DNA of 64,000 nucleotides, taken from the NCBI GenBank assembly GCA_017941705.1, contig JAGAVX010000146.1, forward strand, positions 20,806 through 84,805. The letters run 5' to 3'. The number at the start of each line of letters is the position of its first letter. Position 1 is the first letter of the stretch. Shown here one piece after another: positions 1 to 7,412 of this stretch. The DNA comes from Atopobiaceae bacterium (lineage in GTDB: Bacteria; Actinomycetota; Coriobacteriia; Coriobacteriales; Atopobiaceae). The notes under the pieces were generated by a model. That model saw only the letters and a list, made by a program, of their open reading frames with translations. It was not told the origin of the DNA and made no database searches. A program made the position numbers and the translations under genes.

Positions 1-162
1 GTGGCCGCGGCTTGCCGTCACGCAGAGCGGTGCTTGCGTAGTGCTTATATGCCGAATCTGTCTACCTTTCGTGAACGACCGTTTGGCGTAGTAAAGTAGT
101 AAAGCTACGCATACAATTCGGGCGCGTTCTGTACCTCTGACGCCGCTCGAACAGGAGGTCAG

Positions 163-453
163 ATGGAAACCGAGATTCCGCCCGTCAACAGGATCGACAC
201 CATTCGCGATGAGCTTGGCGCCATGGCCGGCACACGCATCAAGGTGCGCGCGAACATGGGCCGCTCTCGCATCGTTGAGCGCACGGGCACGCTCATCGCA
301 GTTCATCCCCAACTCTTTGTGGTAGAGGTCGAGGAGCGTCGTGGTCGCACGGCGCGTCAGTCCTATCAGTACGTCGACGTTCTCACGGGTACGGTCGAGA
401 TCTACGACACCGATACCGGGGAACGCCTGCTTGACTTTTCGATAGAGGAGTAG
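163..453 (+). CDS. veg: Veg family protein (DUF1021)
   Basis: A 96-residue protein that matches the Veg family of Gram-positive bacteria. The central segment has the family pattern of a small SH3-like beta-barrel: G-x-R-I/L-x-x-x-A-N-x-G-R followed by I-x-E-R-x-G-T-L, then S-Y-x-Y-x-D-V-L-T and a T-V-E strand. In Bacillus, Veg stimulates biofilm formation by an unclear mechanism and its gene lies just upstream of ispE, as here (20 bp gap). An AGGAGG-like Shine-Dalgarno precedes the ATG. The N-terminal 25 residues are longer than in Bacillus. Family assignment is firm; molecular role is not known. Confidence 0.88.
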   Translation: METEIPPVNRIDTIRDELGAMAGTRIKVRANMGRSRIVERTGTLIAVHPQLFVVEVEERRGRTARQSYQYVDVLTGTVEIYDTDTGERLLDFSIEE

Positions 454-473
454 GCGCACCGTCGCCGCAGGCC

Positions 474-1358
474 ATGGCTGCAACATCTATCGAGCTGCTC
501 GCGCCTGCCAAGCTCAATCTTCATCTGGGCATCTACCCTGGTCGTGACGAGCGCGGTTACCACAGGGCCGATTCGGTCATGGTGGGCGTCGCGCTGGCCG
601 ACCGCGTGCGCATCGAGCCGGCGGAGGAGCTGGCGCTGACCACCAGCGTTGATTGCGGTGTCCCTCAGGAGAAGAACACGGTATATCGTGCGGCGCAGGA
701 GCTGTGCCGGGCCTTTGGTCGCACCGAGGGCTATGCCATACATGTGGAGAAAAACATCCCCTCGCAGAGCGGCATGGGCGGGGCATCGTCTGATGCGGCG
801 TCGACCTTGTTGGGGCTGTGCCGGTTGTGGGGCGTGGATCCGCTGGATGAGCGGGTGGTTCAGGTCGCGCGTGCGATTGGTGCGGACGTGCCCTTCTTCC
901 TGACGATGGCGCCGGCGCTGCTGGTCGGTGCGGGAGACGTGCTTGCCGAGACGTTTCCGACGCTTGCGGGTGTGCCAGTCGCGCTGGTGAGGCCCGATGC
1001 GGGTGTCTCGACGGTGGAGGCGTACCGTGCGTTTGACGCGAACCCCATCGAGCCGGTGAGCGCCGAGGGCATGTGTGCGGCGCTGCGCGCGAGCGATGCG
1101 GCGCAGGTGGCGGCGTGCCTGTACAACAACCTCGAGCCTGCGGCAAATGTGCTGGCGCCGGTTACGGCGGAGGTCCGGTCATGGCTTGCCGCGCAGCCCG
1201 GAGTGGTGGCGGCGCAGCTCACGGGGTCGGGAAGCTGCGTGTTCGCGCTGTGCGAGAGCGACGATGCCGCGGCTTGCATTGCAAAAGATGCGCAGGAAAC
1301 GAGAAATTGGTGGGCATGTGCGACAACGACGGTTGGCGAAGGCGAACAGTTCTGCTAA
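474..1358 (+). CDS. ispE: 4-diphosphocytidyl-2-C-methyl-D-erythritol kinase
   Basis: IspE phosphorylates CDP-methylerythritol in the MEP pathway of isoprenoid synthesis in the cytoplasm. The 294-residue protein has the GHMP-kinase layout: P-A-K-L-N-L near residues 11-16, the glycine-rich ATP loop P-S-Q-S-G-M-G-G-A-S-S-D-A-A-S at about 96-110, and a C-terminal T-G-S-G-S-C-V-F-A motif. Length is usual for IspE. It follows veg by 20 bp, so the two probably form one transcript. The Shine-Dalgarno before the chosen ATG is weak. The tRNA gene begins 15 bp after the stop. Confidence 0.93.
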   Translation: MAATSIELLAPAKLNLHLGIYPGRDERGYHRADSVMVGVALADRVRIEPAEELALTTSVDCGVPQEKNTVYRAAQELCRAFGRTEGYAIHVEKNIPSQSGMGGASSDAASTLLGLCRLWGVDPLDERVVQVARAIGADVPFFLTMAPALLVGAGDVLAETFPTLAGVPVALVRPDAGVSTVEAYRAFDANPIEPVSAEGMCAALRASDAAQVAACLYNNLEPAANVLAPVTAEVRSWLAAQPGVVAAQLTGSGSCVFALCESDDAAACIAKDAQETRNWWACATTTVGEGEQFC

Positions 1359-1373
1359 CATATCCGTTTGCAA

Positions 1374-1450
1374 CGGGACGTGGCTCAGCTTGGTAGAGCG
1401 CTCGGTTCGGGACCGAGAGGCCGCTGGTTCAAATCCAGTCGTCCCGACCA
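1374..1450 (+). tRNA. tRNA-Pro (anticodon CGG)
   Basis: A 77-base cloverleaf can be folded. The acceptor arms CGGGACG and CGTCCCG pair perfectly over seven bases, and CCA is encoded at 1448-1450 after the discriminator A. The anticodon stem CTCGG/CCGAG closes a TTCGGGA loop with anticodon CGG, read as proline for CCG codons. The T-arm is CTGGTTCAAATCCAG. It lies 15 bp after ispE and may be cotranscribed with it; a strong terminator follows at once. Confidence 0.95.
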
Positions 1451-1460
1451 CGATTATGAG

Positions 1461-1494
1461 GAACCGCTAGAAGCTCTAGCGGTTCTTTTTGTTT
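1461..1494 (+). terminator. Rho-independent terminator of veg-ispE-tRNA-Pro
   Basis: A perfect 10-bp stem (GAACCGCTAG / CTAGCGGTTC) with a 5-base loop is followed by TTTTTGTTT. It lies 10 bp after the tRNA. Confidence 0.92.
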
Positions 1495-1559
1495 GAGCAG
1501 ACCAGTGGTTCTGACCAGCTCCGCAGGCTCGGCTGCGCATGCCACCGGCACAGAAACGC

Positions 1560-1592
1560 GGGGGCGCCGTCACCTAAACTGACGGCGCCCCC
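1560..1592 (-). terminator. Hairpin downstream of the ferredoxin gene
   Basis: A perfect 13-bp inverted repeat (GGGGGCGCCGTCA / TGACGGCGCCCCC) around a 7-base loop lies 27 bp past the ferredoxin stop. On the minus strand it is followed only by a short CGCGTTT, so the U-tract is weak, but position and stem strength favour a terminator. Confidence 0.7.
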
Positions 1593-1619
1593 GCTTGATG
1601 CATTTGATATTGCTTGCGA

Positions 1620-1790
1620 CTAGTCAGTGACTGCCTCCGCGGTGCAGACATTGGCGCAGGAGCTGCAGTCAACGCATTTGTCTTCCTTAACGACGGCGAC
1701 GCCGCCCACGACCTCGATGGCACCCGTTGGGCAGGCATTGACACAAGCACCGCAGCCAATGCAAGCTTCACTATCAACACTAGCAGCCAT
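1620..1790 (-). CDS. 2[4Fe-4S] clostridial-type ferredoxin
   Basis: A 56-residue low-potential electron carrier with two 4Fe-4S motifs, C-I-G-C-G-A-C-V-N-A-C-P and C-V-D-C-S-S-C-A-N-V-C, separated by the usual spacer. The ATG at 1790 is chosen because AAAGGAGAGG precedes it by a normal distance and the protein then begins like known clostridial ferredoxins; an upstream in-frame extension has no family similarity. In this organism it is a likely partner of the Rnf complex and the HydABC hydrogenase encoded elsewhere in the window (inference). Transcribed alone, divergent from the peptide gene at 2119. Confidence 0.93.
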   Translation of the reverse strand: MAASVDSEACIGCGACVNACPTGAIEVVGGVAVVKEDKCVDCSSCANVCTAEAVTD

Positions 1791-2048
1791 AATGATCCTC
1801 TCCTTTGTTATGTACAAATACACCCCTGGATGGAGTATAGCAGCTGCAGATACTGACAACAGAGCTTGTGGGCACAGAAAGATGCGCCGCATGCATCAAT
1901 TACGAAACTTTCGCGTGTCAAGAGGTACGCACGGCGGTGTGGGGTAGGAGGCGTGCTGGCTAGCGGTTCGCCTTCCGCTCGAGCGGAAATGACCTTCCAA
2001 ATCTGGTCTCCTCGATACGGTCGAAATCGAAAAAAATTGAGAATGCCT

Positions 2049-2079
2049 TTGAGACGGACGCGCCTGCTCTGCGTATAAT
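2049..2079 (+). promoter_or_regulatory. Predicted sigma-A-type promoter of the double-glycine peptide gene
   Basis: A perfect -10 box TATAAT (2074-2079) lies 19 bp after TTGAGA (2049-2054) and 39 bp before the start codon at 2119. The spacer is slightly long. It is one of the clearest -10 boxes in this GC-rich window. Confidence 0.65.
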
Positions 2080-2118
2080 CTCACGAACCGTAAAACCGAC
2101 CAAAAGGAGGTCTTTGTT

Positions 2119-2316
2119 ATGGAAGAGGGCAAGGAACTGAATCTCGAAGAGCTGGAGTGGGTGTCGGGTGGCGAGCTGACCAGCGGGCGGAAGGATGACT
2201 TGCGTCTTTGGGCACAAGTGGCCAAGTTCGGCGGCTGGACTCTGGAATACGCGAGAGAAAAGCTCGGGTCTAAGTTGTCTGATGAGGAATATGAGTACCT
2301 CAAGACCGTCTGGTAA
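2119..2316 (+). CDS. 65-aa peptide precursor with double-glycine leader (bacteriocin/RiPP-like)
   Basis: The first 18 residues fit the class II bacteriocin leader rule: acidic residues, L-N-L-E-E-L-E-W-V-S-G-G, close to the L-S-x-x-E-L-x-x-V-x-G-G consensus, with predicted cleavage after G18. The core would be 47 residues, rich in aromatic and charged residues with near-neutral net charge, an internal F-G-G-W-T and no cysteine, ending V-W. A strong AAAAGGAGG ribosome site, its own promoter and a terminator make it a self-contained transcription unit. No peptidase-containing ABC transporter, immunity gene or modification enzyme is adjacent. The core resembles no bacteriocin I recognise, so activity is inference; a secreted signal peptide is an alternative. 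Confidence 0.72.
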   Translation: MEEGKELNLEELEWVSGGELTSGRKDDLRLWAQVAKFGGWTLEYAREKLGSKLSDEEYEYLKTVW

Positions 2317-2337
2317 TAGAGTCAACAGAGCTTGCAG

Positions 2338-2362
2338 GGGTCACGTTTGTGGCCCTTTTTTT
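2338..2362 (+). terminator. Rho-independent terminator of the peptide gene
   Basis: A 7-bp stem (GGGTCAC / GTGGCCC, one G-T pair) with loop GTTT is followed directly by seven T residues. It lies 22 bp after the peptide stop codon. Confidence 0.85.
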
Positions 2363-2945
2363 GAGCATCGATTGACTGCGATGTGACCTTGCGACTGGAA
2401 CGGGAGAGCAGGCCTCGGCTGCTTGGGCCATTCGAGATCGAGCTTGCTGCTGGTGCCGCTCAGTGCGTACATCGGCGTGCGTGTCATGGCGGCGGCGAAG
2501 ATCGATGAAATTGCTCGCAGCAAATCAAATCGCCTCAGTGAGGTTTCAGGACCCCATCATGACGGGGTTCTCTAGCCCCAGAGCAGCATGATGGGGTTCC
2601 AGAACCCCACACCGCCGAGCCTGTTGGATGGGCGCCACAAGAATCAGCAGGTAGACGGCTTGCCGACTATCGAAAAGGCTGAGATGTGCTTTGATTCTGG
2701 GGTCACGGAACCCCAAAGTGGCGGGATGAGGCTCCGGGACCCCATCATCATGGGGCCCTGAAGCCCCAAAACAGCGAGTTGAGGCTCCGGGACCCCATTG
2801 CGGGACCAAATGCCTTCCTGACTCCAGCCCAACGACCTTGCCCCAGTGGGGATTAGCTCTGAGTGGCCATCTGTCTATTCTGCAGACGCATCAAACCCAG
2901 AAGACTTATGCTAAAGGCGACTCAATCGCTAAGGGAAGGGGCGGC
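2363..2945. other. Gene-free gap of about 580 bp containing a hairpin repeat cluster
   Basis: I see no convincing coding region here. The middle, about 2534-2815, is occupied by CCCCAT/ATGGGG hairpins listed separately. The last 100 bp should hold the promoter of the LysR gene, but no clear boxes are visible. Confidence 0.6.
2534..2815. repeat. Cluster of CCCCAT...ATGGGG palindromes and GAGGCTCCGGGACCCCAT direct repeats
   Basis: Several related units occur in under 300 bp. CCCCATCATG (2553-2562) pairs with CATGATGGGG near 2587-2596. GGGGTCACGGAACCCC lies around 2700-2714. CCCCATCATCATGGGG lies at 2740-2755. TGAGGCTCCGGGACCCCAT occurs twice, near 2727 and 2780, and a diverged TGAGG...GGACCCCATCAT unit near 2539. 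The arrangement looks like duplicated copies of a short palindromic intergenic element. Confidence 0.65.
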
Positions 2946-3842
2946 ATGGATACCGATCGTTGCCGGGAGTTCGTGGTGTTGGCTCAGACCTGCAACTATC
3001 TTCAGGCGGCCGACCAGCTGTTCATCTCGCAGTCGTCGCTCTCCAAGCACATCAAGTCGCTCGAGCGTGAGCTGGGAGTGGAGCTCTTCAACCGTACCAC
3101 GCGGCGTGTGCAGCTCACCCAGCAGGGGAGAACTTTCCTGCCCTTTGCCCGCAAGCTGGCCTCGACTGCCCATGACGCCGAGGTGGCGCTCAGCAACGCC
3201 GAGGACAACGAGCGCCGAGTGCTGGAAATCGGCTCCATTCCCGTGATGGTGCCCTATGGCATTACCAAGTTACTCCACGACTATGAGACGGAGCATCGTG
3301 GTGTCAGGCTGCGTATCATCGAGGGAGAGGCTGATCAACTCAAGGACCTGCTCCGCAACCGCAAGCTCGACATCGCGTTCATCAGGGAGTGGGACGGGGA
3401 TGTTGGCTGTGATTCGAATGAGGATGAGTTTGCGACCATCACGTTTGCGGAGGACCAGCTTGCTGCCGTGCTGCCCGTGGGCCATCCTCTCGCGTCGCGC
3501 GCGAGCGTCAAGCTCTCCGACCTGGCGAACGAGGAGTTCCTCCTGCTGCCGGAAGGCACGGTGATGAACGCTCTTATCACCGATGCATGTGCGGTGGAGG
3601 GCTTCGTTCCCGAGGTCCGCTATCGCGGCACGCGTGCGGAGAACATCATCGACCTGGTGTCTCGAGGTATGGGGGTGAGCCTGCTCATGCGCACGCCGGC
3701 TGCTCATCTCACGCACTCGGCGGTCGCGATTGTCGATCTTGAGCGGCCGATTGTCACGCAAATCAAGTTGTATCGGCTGCGTGACCGCGAGCCGAGTGTC
3801 GAAGCCCAGCAGTTCCTCGACTATCTCCCTCTGGCAAGGTGA
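2946..3842 (+). CDS. LysR-family transcriptional regulator
   Basis: A 298-residue regulator of typical LysR length. The N-terminal 60 residues form the winged helix-turn-helix (A-A-D-Q-L-F-I-S-Q-S-S-L-S-K-H-I-K-S-L-E, then a strand with R-T-T-R-R-V-Q-L-T-Q-Q-G). A substrate-binding domain follows from about residue 90, with the usual L-P-x-G-H-P-L-A segment. The ATG at 2946 gives the normal start three residues before the HTH and has a purine-rich GGGAAGGGG upstream; a longer in-frame start at 2838 lies within the repeat gap. It heads a row of co-oriented catabolic genes and probably regulates them; its ligand is unknown. Confidence 0.92.
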   Translation: MDTDRCREFVVLAQTCNYLQAADQLFISQSSLSKHIKSLERELGVELFNRTTRRVQLTQQGRTFLPFARKLASTAHDAEVALSNAEDNERRVLEIGSIPVMVPYGITKLLHDYETEHRGVRLRIIEGEADQLKDLLRNRKLDIAFIREWDGDVGCDSNEDEFATITFAEDQLAAVLPVGHPLASRASVKLSDLANEEFLLLPEGTVMNALITDACAVEGFVPEVRYRGTRAENIIDLVSRGMGVSLLMRTPAAHLTHSAVAIVDLERPIVTQIKLYRLRDREPSVEAQQFLDYLPLAR

Positions 3843-3843
3843 G

Positions 3844-3861
3844 TATTTCCGCAAAGGAATA
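3844..3861. promoter_or_regulatory. Possible LysR operator
   Basis: The imperfect palindrome TATTTCCGCAAAGGAATA lies directly after the LysR stop and about 85 bp before the next gene. It fits the loose T-N11-A rule for LysR boxes. Assignment rests on position and symmetry only. Confidence 0.3.
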
Positions 3862-3946
3862 AAACATCATCGACTTAGAATTGTACTGGAATAAGTGGCT
3901 TCCTACCATGACATTGAGCAGCATAAAGGTGATAGGAGGCTTGAAG

Positions 3947-4984
3947 ATGGTTGTCGACGCAAACATGTACTGGGTTCCCGAGAGCTTGTTCACAAGCGAG
4001 GCGGTGCTGGCGCAATTCGTGAACGAGGCCCCTCAGGACGAGCGCACTCGCGTGTATCTCACCGAGGAGCCGGTGCGCCAGGTGGTGGTGGAAAAGCCCG
4101 CCGGATTCGAGGCGCTCAACTACGCTCAGGGTGACTACGTTCTCGAGCGGATGCTTGCCGACATGGACGAGGCGGGCGTGGATGCCGCGGTGCTCAAGGT
4201 CCCCGGAGCGAACGAGTGGATGTCCATAGACACCTGCCGCTTCTTCAATGACGGCATGGCCGCCTACGCGCGCGAGTCGGATGGGCGAATGGTGCCGCTT
4301 GCCGTGGTCCCGGCCCTCGGCGACCCGTCTGCGATCGAGGCCGAGGTTGACCGCTGCATGGGCGAGCTCGGCTTTGCCGGCGTGCAGCTCTGCAGCCACT
4401 ACGGTGACAAGTACCTCGACGACCCCGTCTTTGACCCCCTGTTTTCGGCGCTCGACAAGCATGGGTCCACCGTCTACATCCACCATGTTCCGGTGCCGGT
4501 CGATTGCGCGAGCATCGTCGACTACAACAACCTCCGCCGCAGCTACGGCCGCGTGCAGGATCAGGTCACGGCGGTCGGGCGCGAGCTCTTCAGCGACCTC
4601 TTCGTGCGCTATCCGCACATCCGCATGGTGCATTCCATGCTCGGAGGCGCATTCTTTGCCGTGAGCAACATGCTTCTTCCGCAGGCGGCCAAACGCAAGG
4701 ACGCGGTGCAACGCTTCCAGGCAGATGACGGCAGCCTCGCCGCTCGCCTTGGCAAGCACATATGCTTTGAGATGAGCCATGCCCAGCCATGGGGAGCCGC
4801 GCAGCTCAAGTGCGCCATCGAGGTGCTGGGCGCCGATCATGTAGTCTTTGGCTCGAGCTATCCGGTGCGCAGGGAGTGGCTGCTTGACGGCCCGTCCTTC
4901 GTCCGTGACCTTGGGCTCAGCCCCGAGGACGAGGCTCTGGTCCTCGGTGAAAATGCCAGGCGGCTCTATAGGATGGGGGAGTAG
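3947..4984 (+). CDS. Amidohydrolase-2-fold protein lacking several metal ligands
   Basis: A 345-residue protein resembling the TIM-barrel amidohydrolase-2 (ACMSD-like) family. It keeps the strand-five histidine region (V-Y-I-H-H, about 176-180) and the strand-six histidine (M-V-H-S, H229). The N-terminal H-x-H metal pair is replaced: the usual D-x-H-x-H reads D4-A-N6-M-Y8. The late G-S-D-Y-P reads G-S-S-Y-P (302-306), losing the catalytic aspartate. It may be a metal-poor lyase or decarboxylase, or have no catalysis. The start at 3947 follows ATAGGAGG. The next gene begins 2 bp after its stop, indicating an operon. Confidence 0.8.
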   Translation: MVVDANMYWVPESLFTSEAVLAQFVNEAPQDERTRVYLTEEPVRQVVVEKPAGFEALNYAQGDYVLERMLADMDEAGVDAAVLKVPGANEWMSIDTCRFFNDGMAAYARESDGRMVPLAVVPALGDPSAIEAEVDRCMGELGFAGVQLCSHYGDKYLDDPVFDPLFSALDKHGSTVYIHHVPVPVDCASIVDYNNLRRSYGRVQDQVTAVGRELFSDLFVRYPHIRMVHSMLGGAFFAVSNMLLPQAAKRKDAVQRFQADDGSLAARLGKHICFEMSHAQPWGAAQLKCAIEVLGADHVVFGSSYPVRREWLLDGPSFVRDLGLSPEDEALVLGENARRLYRMGE

Positions 4985-4986
4985 CG

Positions 4987-6165
4987 ATGCTCAGATGCGG
5001 AGCGGGAAAGGCAACCATCGACCTCGAGGGCGTCCTTCCGCACGATGGCTTTGCGGGAGTCAACGATGACCTCTGCATGCGTGCCCTCGTGTTTGAGAAC
5101 GCGGATGGGAACCGTAGCTGCCTGCTCTCTGCGGAGGAGACCTCGCTTCGTGACGACGCCAGCCTGCGTGCGGCCGCAGCTCAGGCCGTTGGCTGTGCCG
5201 AGGATGCGGTGTGGGTCAGCGTGACGCACACCTTTTCTGCGCCGCACGTTCGCACGCCGGGTCACCTTGCTGACGATGCGGCGCGTGAGCGCAATGAGCT
5301 CTTTGCCAAGCGGCTGGCAGGGGCTGCGCGCGATGCCTGCGTGCAGGCAGTCGCCTCCCTCGCACCTGCCCGTTTTGCCACCGCTGTCGGTAGTTGCTCG
5401 GTGAACGTGAACCGTGACGTCGAGATGCCGGAGGGCTGGTGGCTCGGCACGAACCCGGACGGCTTTTCCGATCGCACGGTGCGCGTGCTGAGTGTGCGGT
5501 CTGCGGCCGACCCCGAGCAGGTGATCGCCATCGTGTTCACTGCCGATGTTCAGTCGTCGGTGGTGCAGGGCCTGCGCGGCGAAGGCGGCGGGCTTCTGGT
5601 GAGTGGCGATCTTGCTGGTGGGGCGATGCGCCTCCTCGAGAGGGAACTCGATGGGACGGCCATCTTCCTTACGGGTGCCGCGGGCGATCAGGCTCCCTGT
5701 CTGACAGGGACCGAGGCGCTCGCCGAGTTGTCCGAGAAGCTTGCGGCCGAGGTTGTCGCTGCGCTCGGCCATGCTGAGAAGCTCCAGGCTGACGGATTTC
5801 GCCTTCTGTCAAAGTCCGTCAGCCTACCCGGTCAGCGTCGCGCGGACTTTGCGACGCTTTCGCCGCAGCTCCGCTACGACTTTGAGCCGGCGGGGCCCGA
5901 GCCCACAACCGTCTACCTCGCGCGTTTGGGAGGGCTTGCCGTCGCGGGCATCCAGCCTGAGGTGGAGAGTCGCTTTGGAGCGCGCCTGCGAGGCATCGCG
6001 TCTCGGCCGTTTGAGCTGGTGACGCTCGTCAACGGCGCACAAAAGTACCTTCCTGGCGCCGATTCGTACGACCGCATCACCTACGAGGCGATGAACTCCG
6101 GCTTTGCCCGCGGGGCAGAGGAGCGGCTCGAAAAGGCAATTCTCGACCTCGTGAATAAGTCCTGA
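4987..6165 (+). CDS. Neutral/alkaline ceramidase-like protein, active site altered
   Basis: A 392-residue protein that appears to belong to the N-terminal-domain family of neutral/alkaline non-lysosomal ceramidases. It starts C-G-A-G-K-A-T-I-D, has the V-S-V-T-H-T-F-S-A-P motif (77-86) and the T-G-A-A-G-D-Q-A-P motif (229-237). Ceramidases have T-H-T-H in the zinc site; here the second histidine is F83, and the later histidine position reads F-T-A-D-V-Q. At least two zinc ligands seem lost, unlike in the paralogue that follows. No signal peptide is visible, so it should be cytoplasmic. Start codon lies 2 bp after the previous stop, with a Shine-Dalgarno inside that gene. Substrate unknown. 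Confidence 0.72.
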   Translation: MLRCGAGKATIDLEGVLPHDGFAGVNDDLCMRALVFENADGNRSCLLSAEETSLRDDASLRAAAAQAVGCAEDAVWVSVTHTFSAPHVRTPGHLADDAARERNELFAKRLAGAARDACVQAVASLAPARFATAVGSCSVNVNRDVEMPEGWWLGTNPDGFSDRTVRVLSVRSAADPEQVIAIVFTADVQSSVVQGLRGEGGGLLVSGDLAGGAMRLLERELDGTAIFLTGAAGDQAPCLTGTEALAELSEKLAAEVVAALGHAEKLQADGFRLLSKSVSLPGQRRADFATLSPQLRYDFEPAGPEPTTVYLARLGGLAVAGIQPEVESRFGARLRGIASRPFELVTLVNGAQKYLPGADSYDRITYEAMNSGFARGAEERLEKAILDLVNKS

Positions 6166-6208
6166 CCACCTACCGTCCCGATGGGCGAACCACATCAAAG
6201 GAGAAACA

Positions 6209-7309
6209 ATGAACATCGGATGTGCACGTCGCTGCCTCACCCCGCAGAGCGAGGAAGTCTACCTCATCGGCTACCGCAACCTGCCCAACCGGTTGGAGCC
6301 TGCCACAGGCATCTACGACGACGTTTTTGGCAACGCTCTCTACTTTGAGCAGAATGGCGAAGAGCTCTTCGTTCTCTCATGTGACTTCATGGAGATCGAC
6401 GAGGGCACGGCAGAGGACGCAAAGACGCTCCTACACGAGCGCTATGGCATCTCGCGCGACAACGTGTTGCTGTGTGCCACGCACAACCACACCAGCGTCG
6501 TCGCCTACCATCGCACCTGGTGGACGGGCAAGTTCGACCAAGCCTACTACGACTGGTTCATGGATACGATTTGCAGCGCCTTTGAGGAGTGTCGTGAGAA
6601 CGCGCGCCACGCCACGTGCCGCCTGGGGCGCTCGTGGATCGAGGGCTTCTACAACAACCGCATCACCAACGAGCCGGCAGACCAGGAGGTGACCGTCGTC
6701 AAGTTCTTCGACGAGCGCGGCGAGGCCTTTGCGGGGCTCGTCAACTGGGCGAGCCACAGCGCAACCTGCGGCAAGGACGAGACTCGCATGAACTCCGAGT
6801 TTGCGGGCATGACCTCCAAGAAGCTCGAGCCATCCTTTGGTTTCTTCCCCGCGATGATCGTGGGAGCGGCAGGGGATTGCTCGAACCGCAACCTCCGCCA
6901 AGGCACGGGCGTGGAGGAGGCCGAGCGCATCTCCTCGGGCATCACTGCGATCATCGCCAAGATTCCCGTGGAGACCGAGGTTTCCCTGAGCGAGATTCGC
7001 GTGCAGACGGTGCACCACATCGTGCACAACGAGAAGGGCTCAGAGGTTGCGCTCTGCTCTGTGATCAGCCTCGGCGGCCTGCACCTGTTTGTCTCGCCTT
7101 GCGAGTTTGGCGGTAAGTTTGGCGTCCAGATGCGCAAGGAGTGCGCGGTGGAGGGGCTGGTCTTTGGCTATACCAACGGCTACCTCGAGTACTGGCTGCC
7201 CGAAGAGGAGTACGGTCTCTCGTTTGAGACGCAGAAGTCGATGGTCCCCAAAGGCGATCCCGAGATCTTGGTGGGCAAGCTCATCCAAGCGAGCCAGCTG
7301 CTGGGATAG
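6209..7309 (+). CDS. Neutral/alkaline ceramidase-like hydrolase
   Basis: A 366-residue paralogue of the preceding protein with a better preserved site: C-A-T-H-N-H-T-S at 89-96 (H92, H94), N-W-A-S-H-S-A-T-C-G with H183, and G-A-A-G-D-C-S-N-R-N at 219-228. These match the zinc-binding and turn motifs of the ceramidase N-terminal domain. No secretion signal is seen, so a cytoplasmic amide or ester substrate is more likely than extracellular ceramide (inference). AAAGGAG precedes the ATG. The 43-bp gap to the previous gene suggests cotranscription. Confidence 0.75.
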   Translation: MNIGCARRCLTPQSEEVYLIGYRNLPNRLEPATGIYDDVFGNALYFEQNGEELFVLSCDFMEIDEGTAEDAKTLLHERYGISRDNVLLCATHNHTSVVAYHRTWWTGKFDQAYYDWFMDTICSAFEECRENARHATCRLGRSWIEGFYNNRITNEPADQEVTVVKFFDERGEAFAGLVNWASHSATCGKDETRMNSEFAGMTSKKLEPSFGFFPAMIVGAAGDCSNRNLRQGTGVEEAERISSGITAIIAKIPVETEVSLSEIRVQTVHHIVHNEKGSEVALCSVISLGGLHLFVSPCEFGGKFGVQMRKECAVEGLVFGYTNGYLEYWLPEEEYGLSFETQKSMVPKGDPEILVGKLIQASQLLG

Positions 7310-7412
7310 GCGGACCTTCCGAGGACGTTGCCATATGCTCGAATGAGGCCCTCGTGGGAGTATGACTCGGCGGGGGTCTCGCATCACATATTTCGAATGG
7401 GGATGCATCAGC

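Noticed and set aside
112..117. TACAAT as -10 box of veg
   Set aside because: No -35 box lies at a fitting distance; TTGGCG is 23 bp away. The GTAGTAAA tandem repeat before it may only be AT-rich promoter background.
1..162. End of an upstream gene at the left edge
   Set aside because: Short open frames reach the edge in all three forward frames, none with recognisable sequence. I cannot tell whether one is the end of a real gene.
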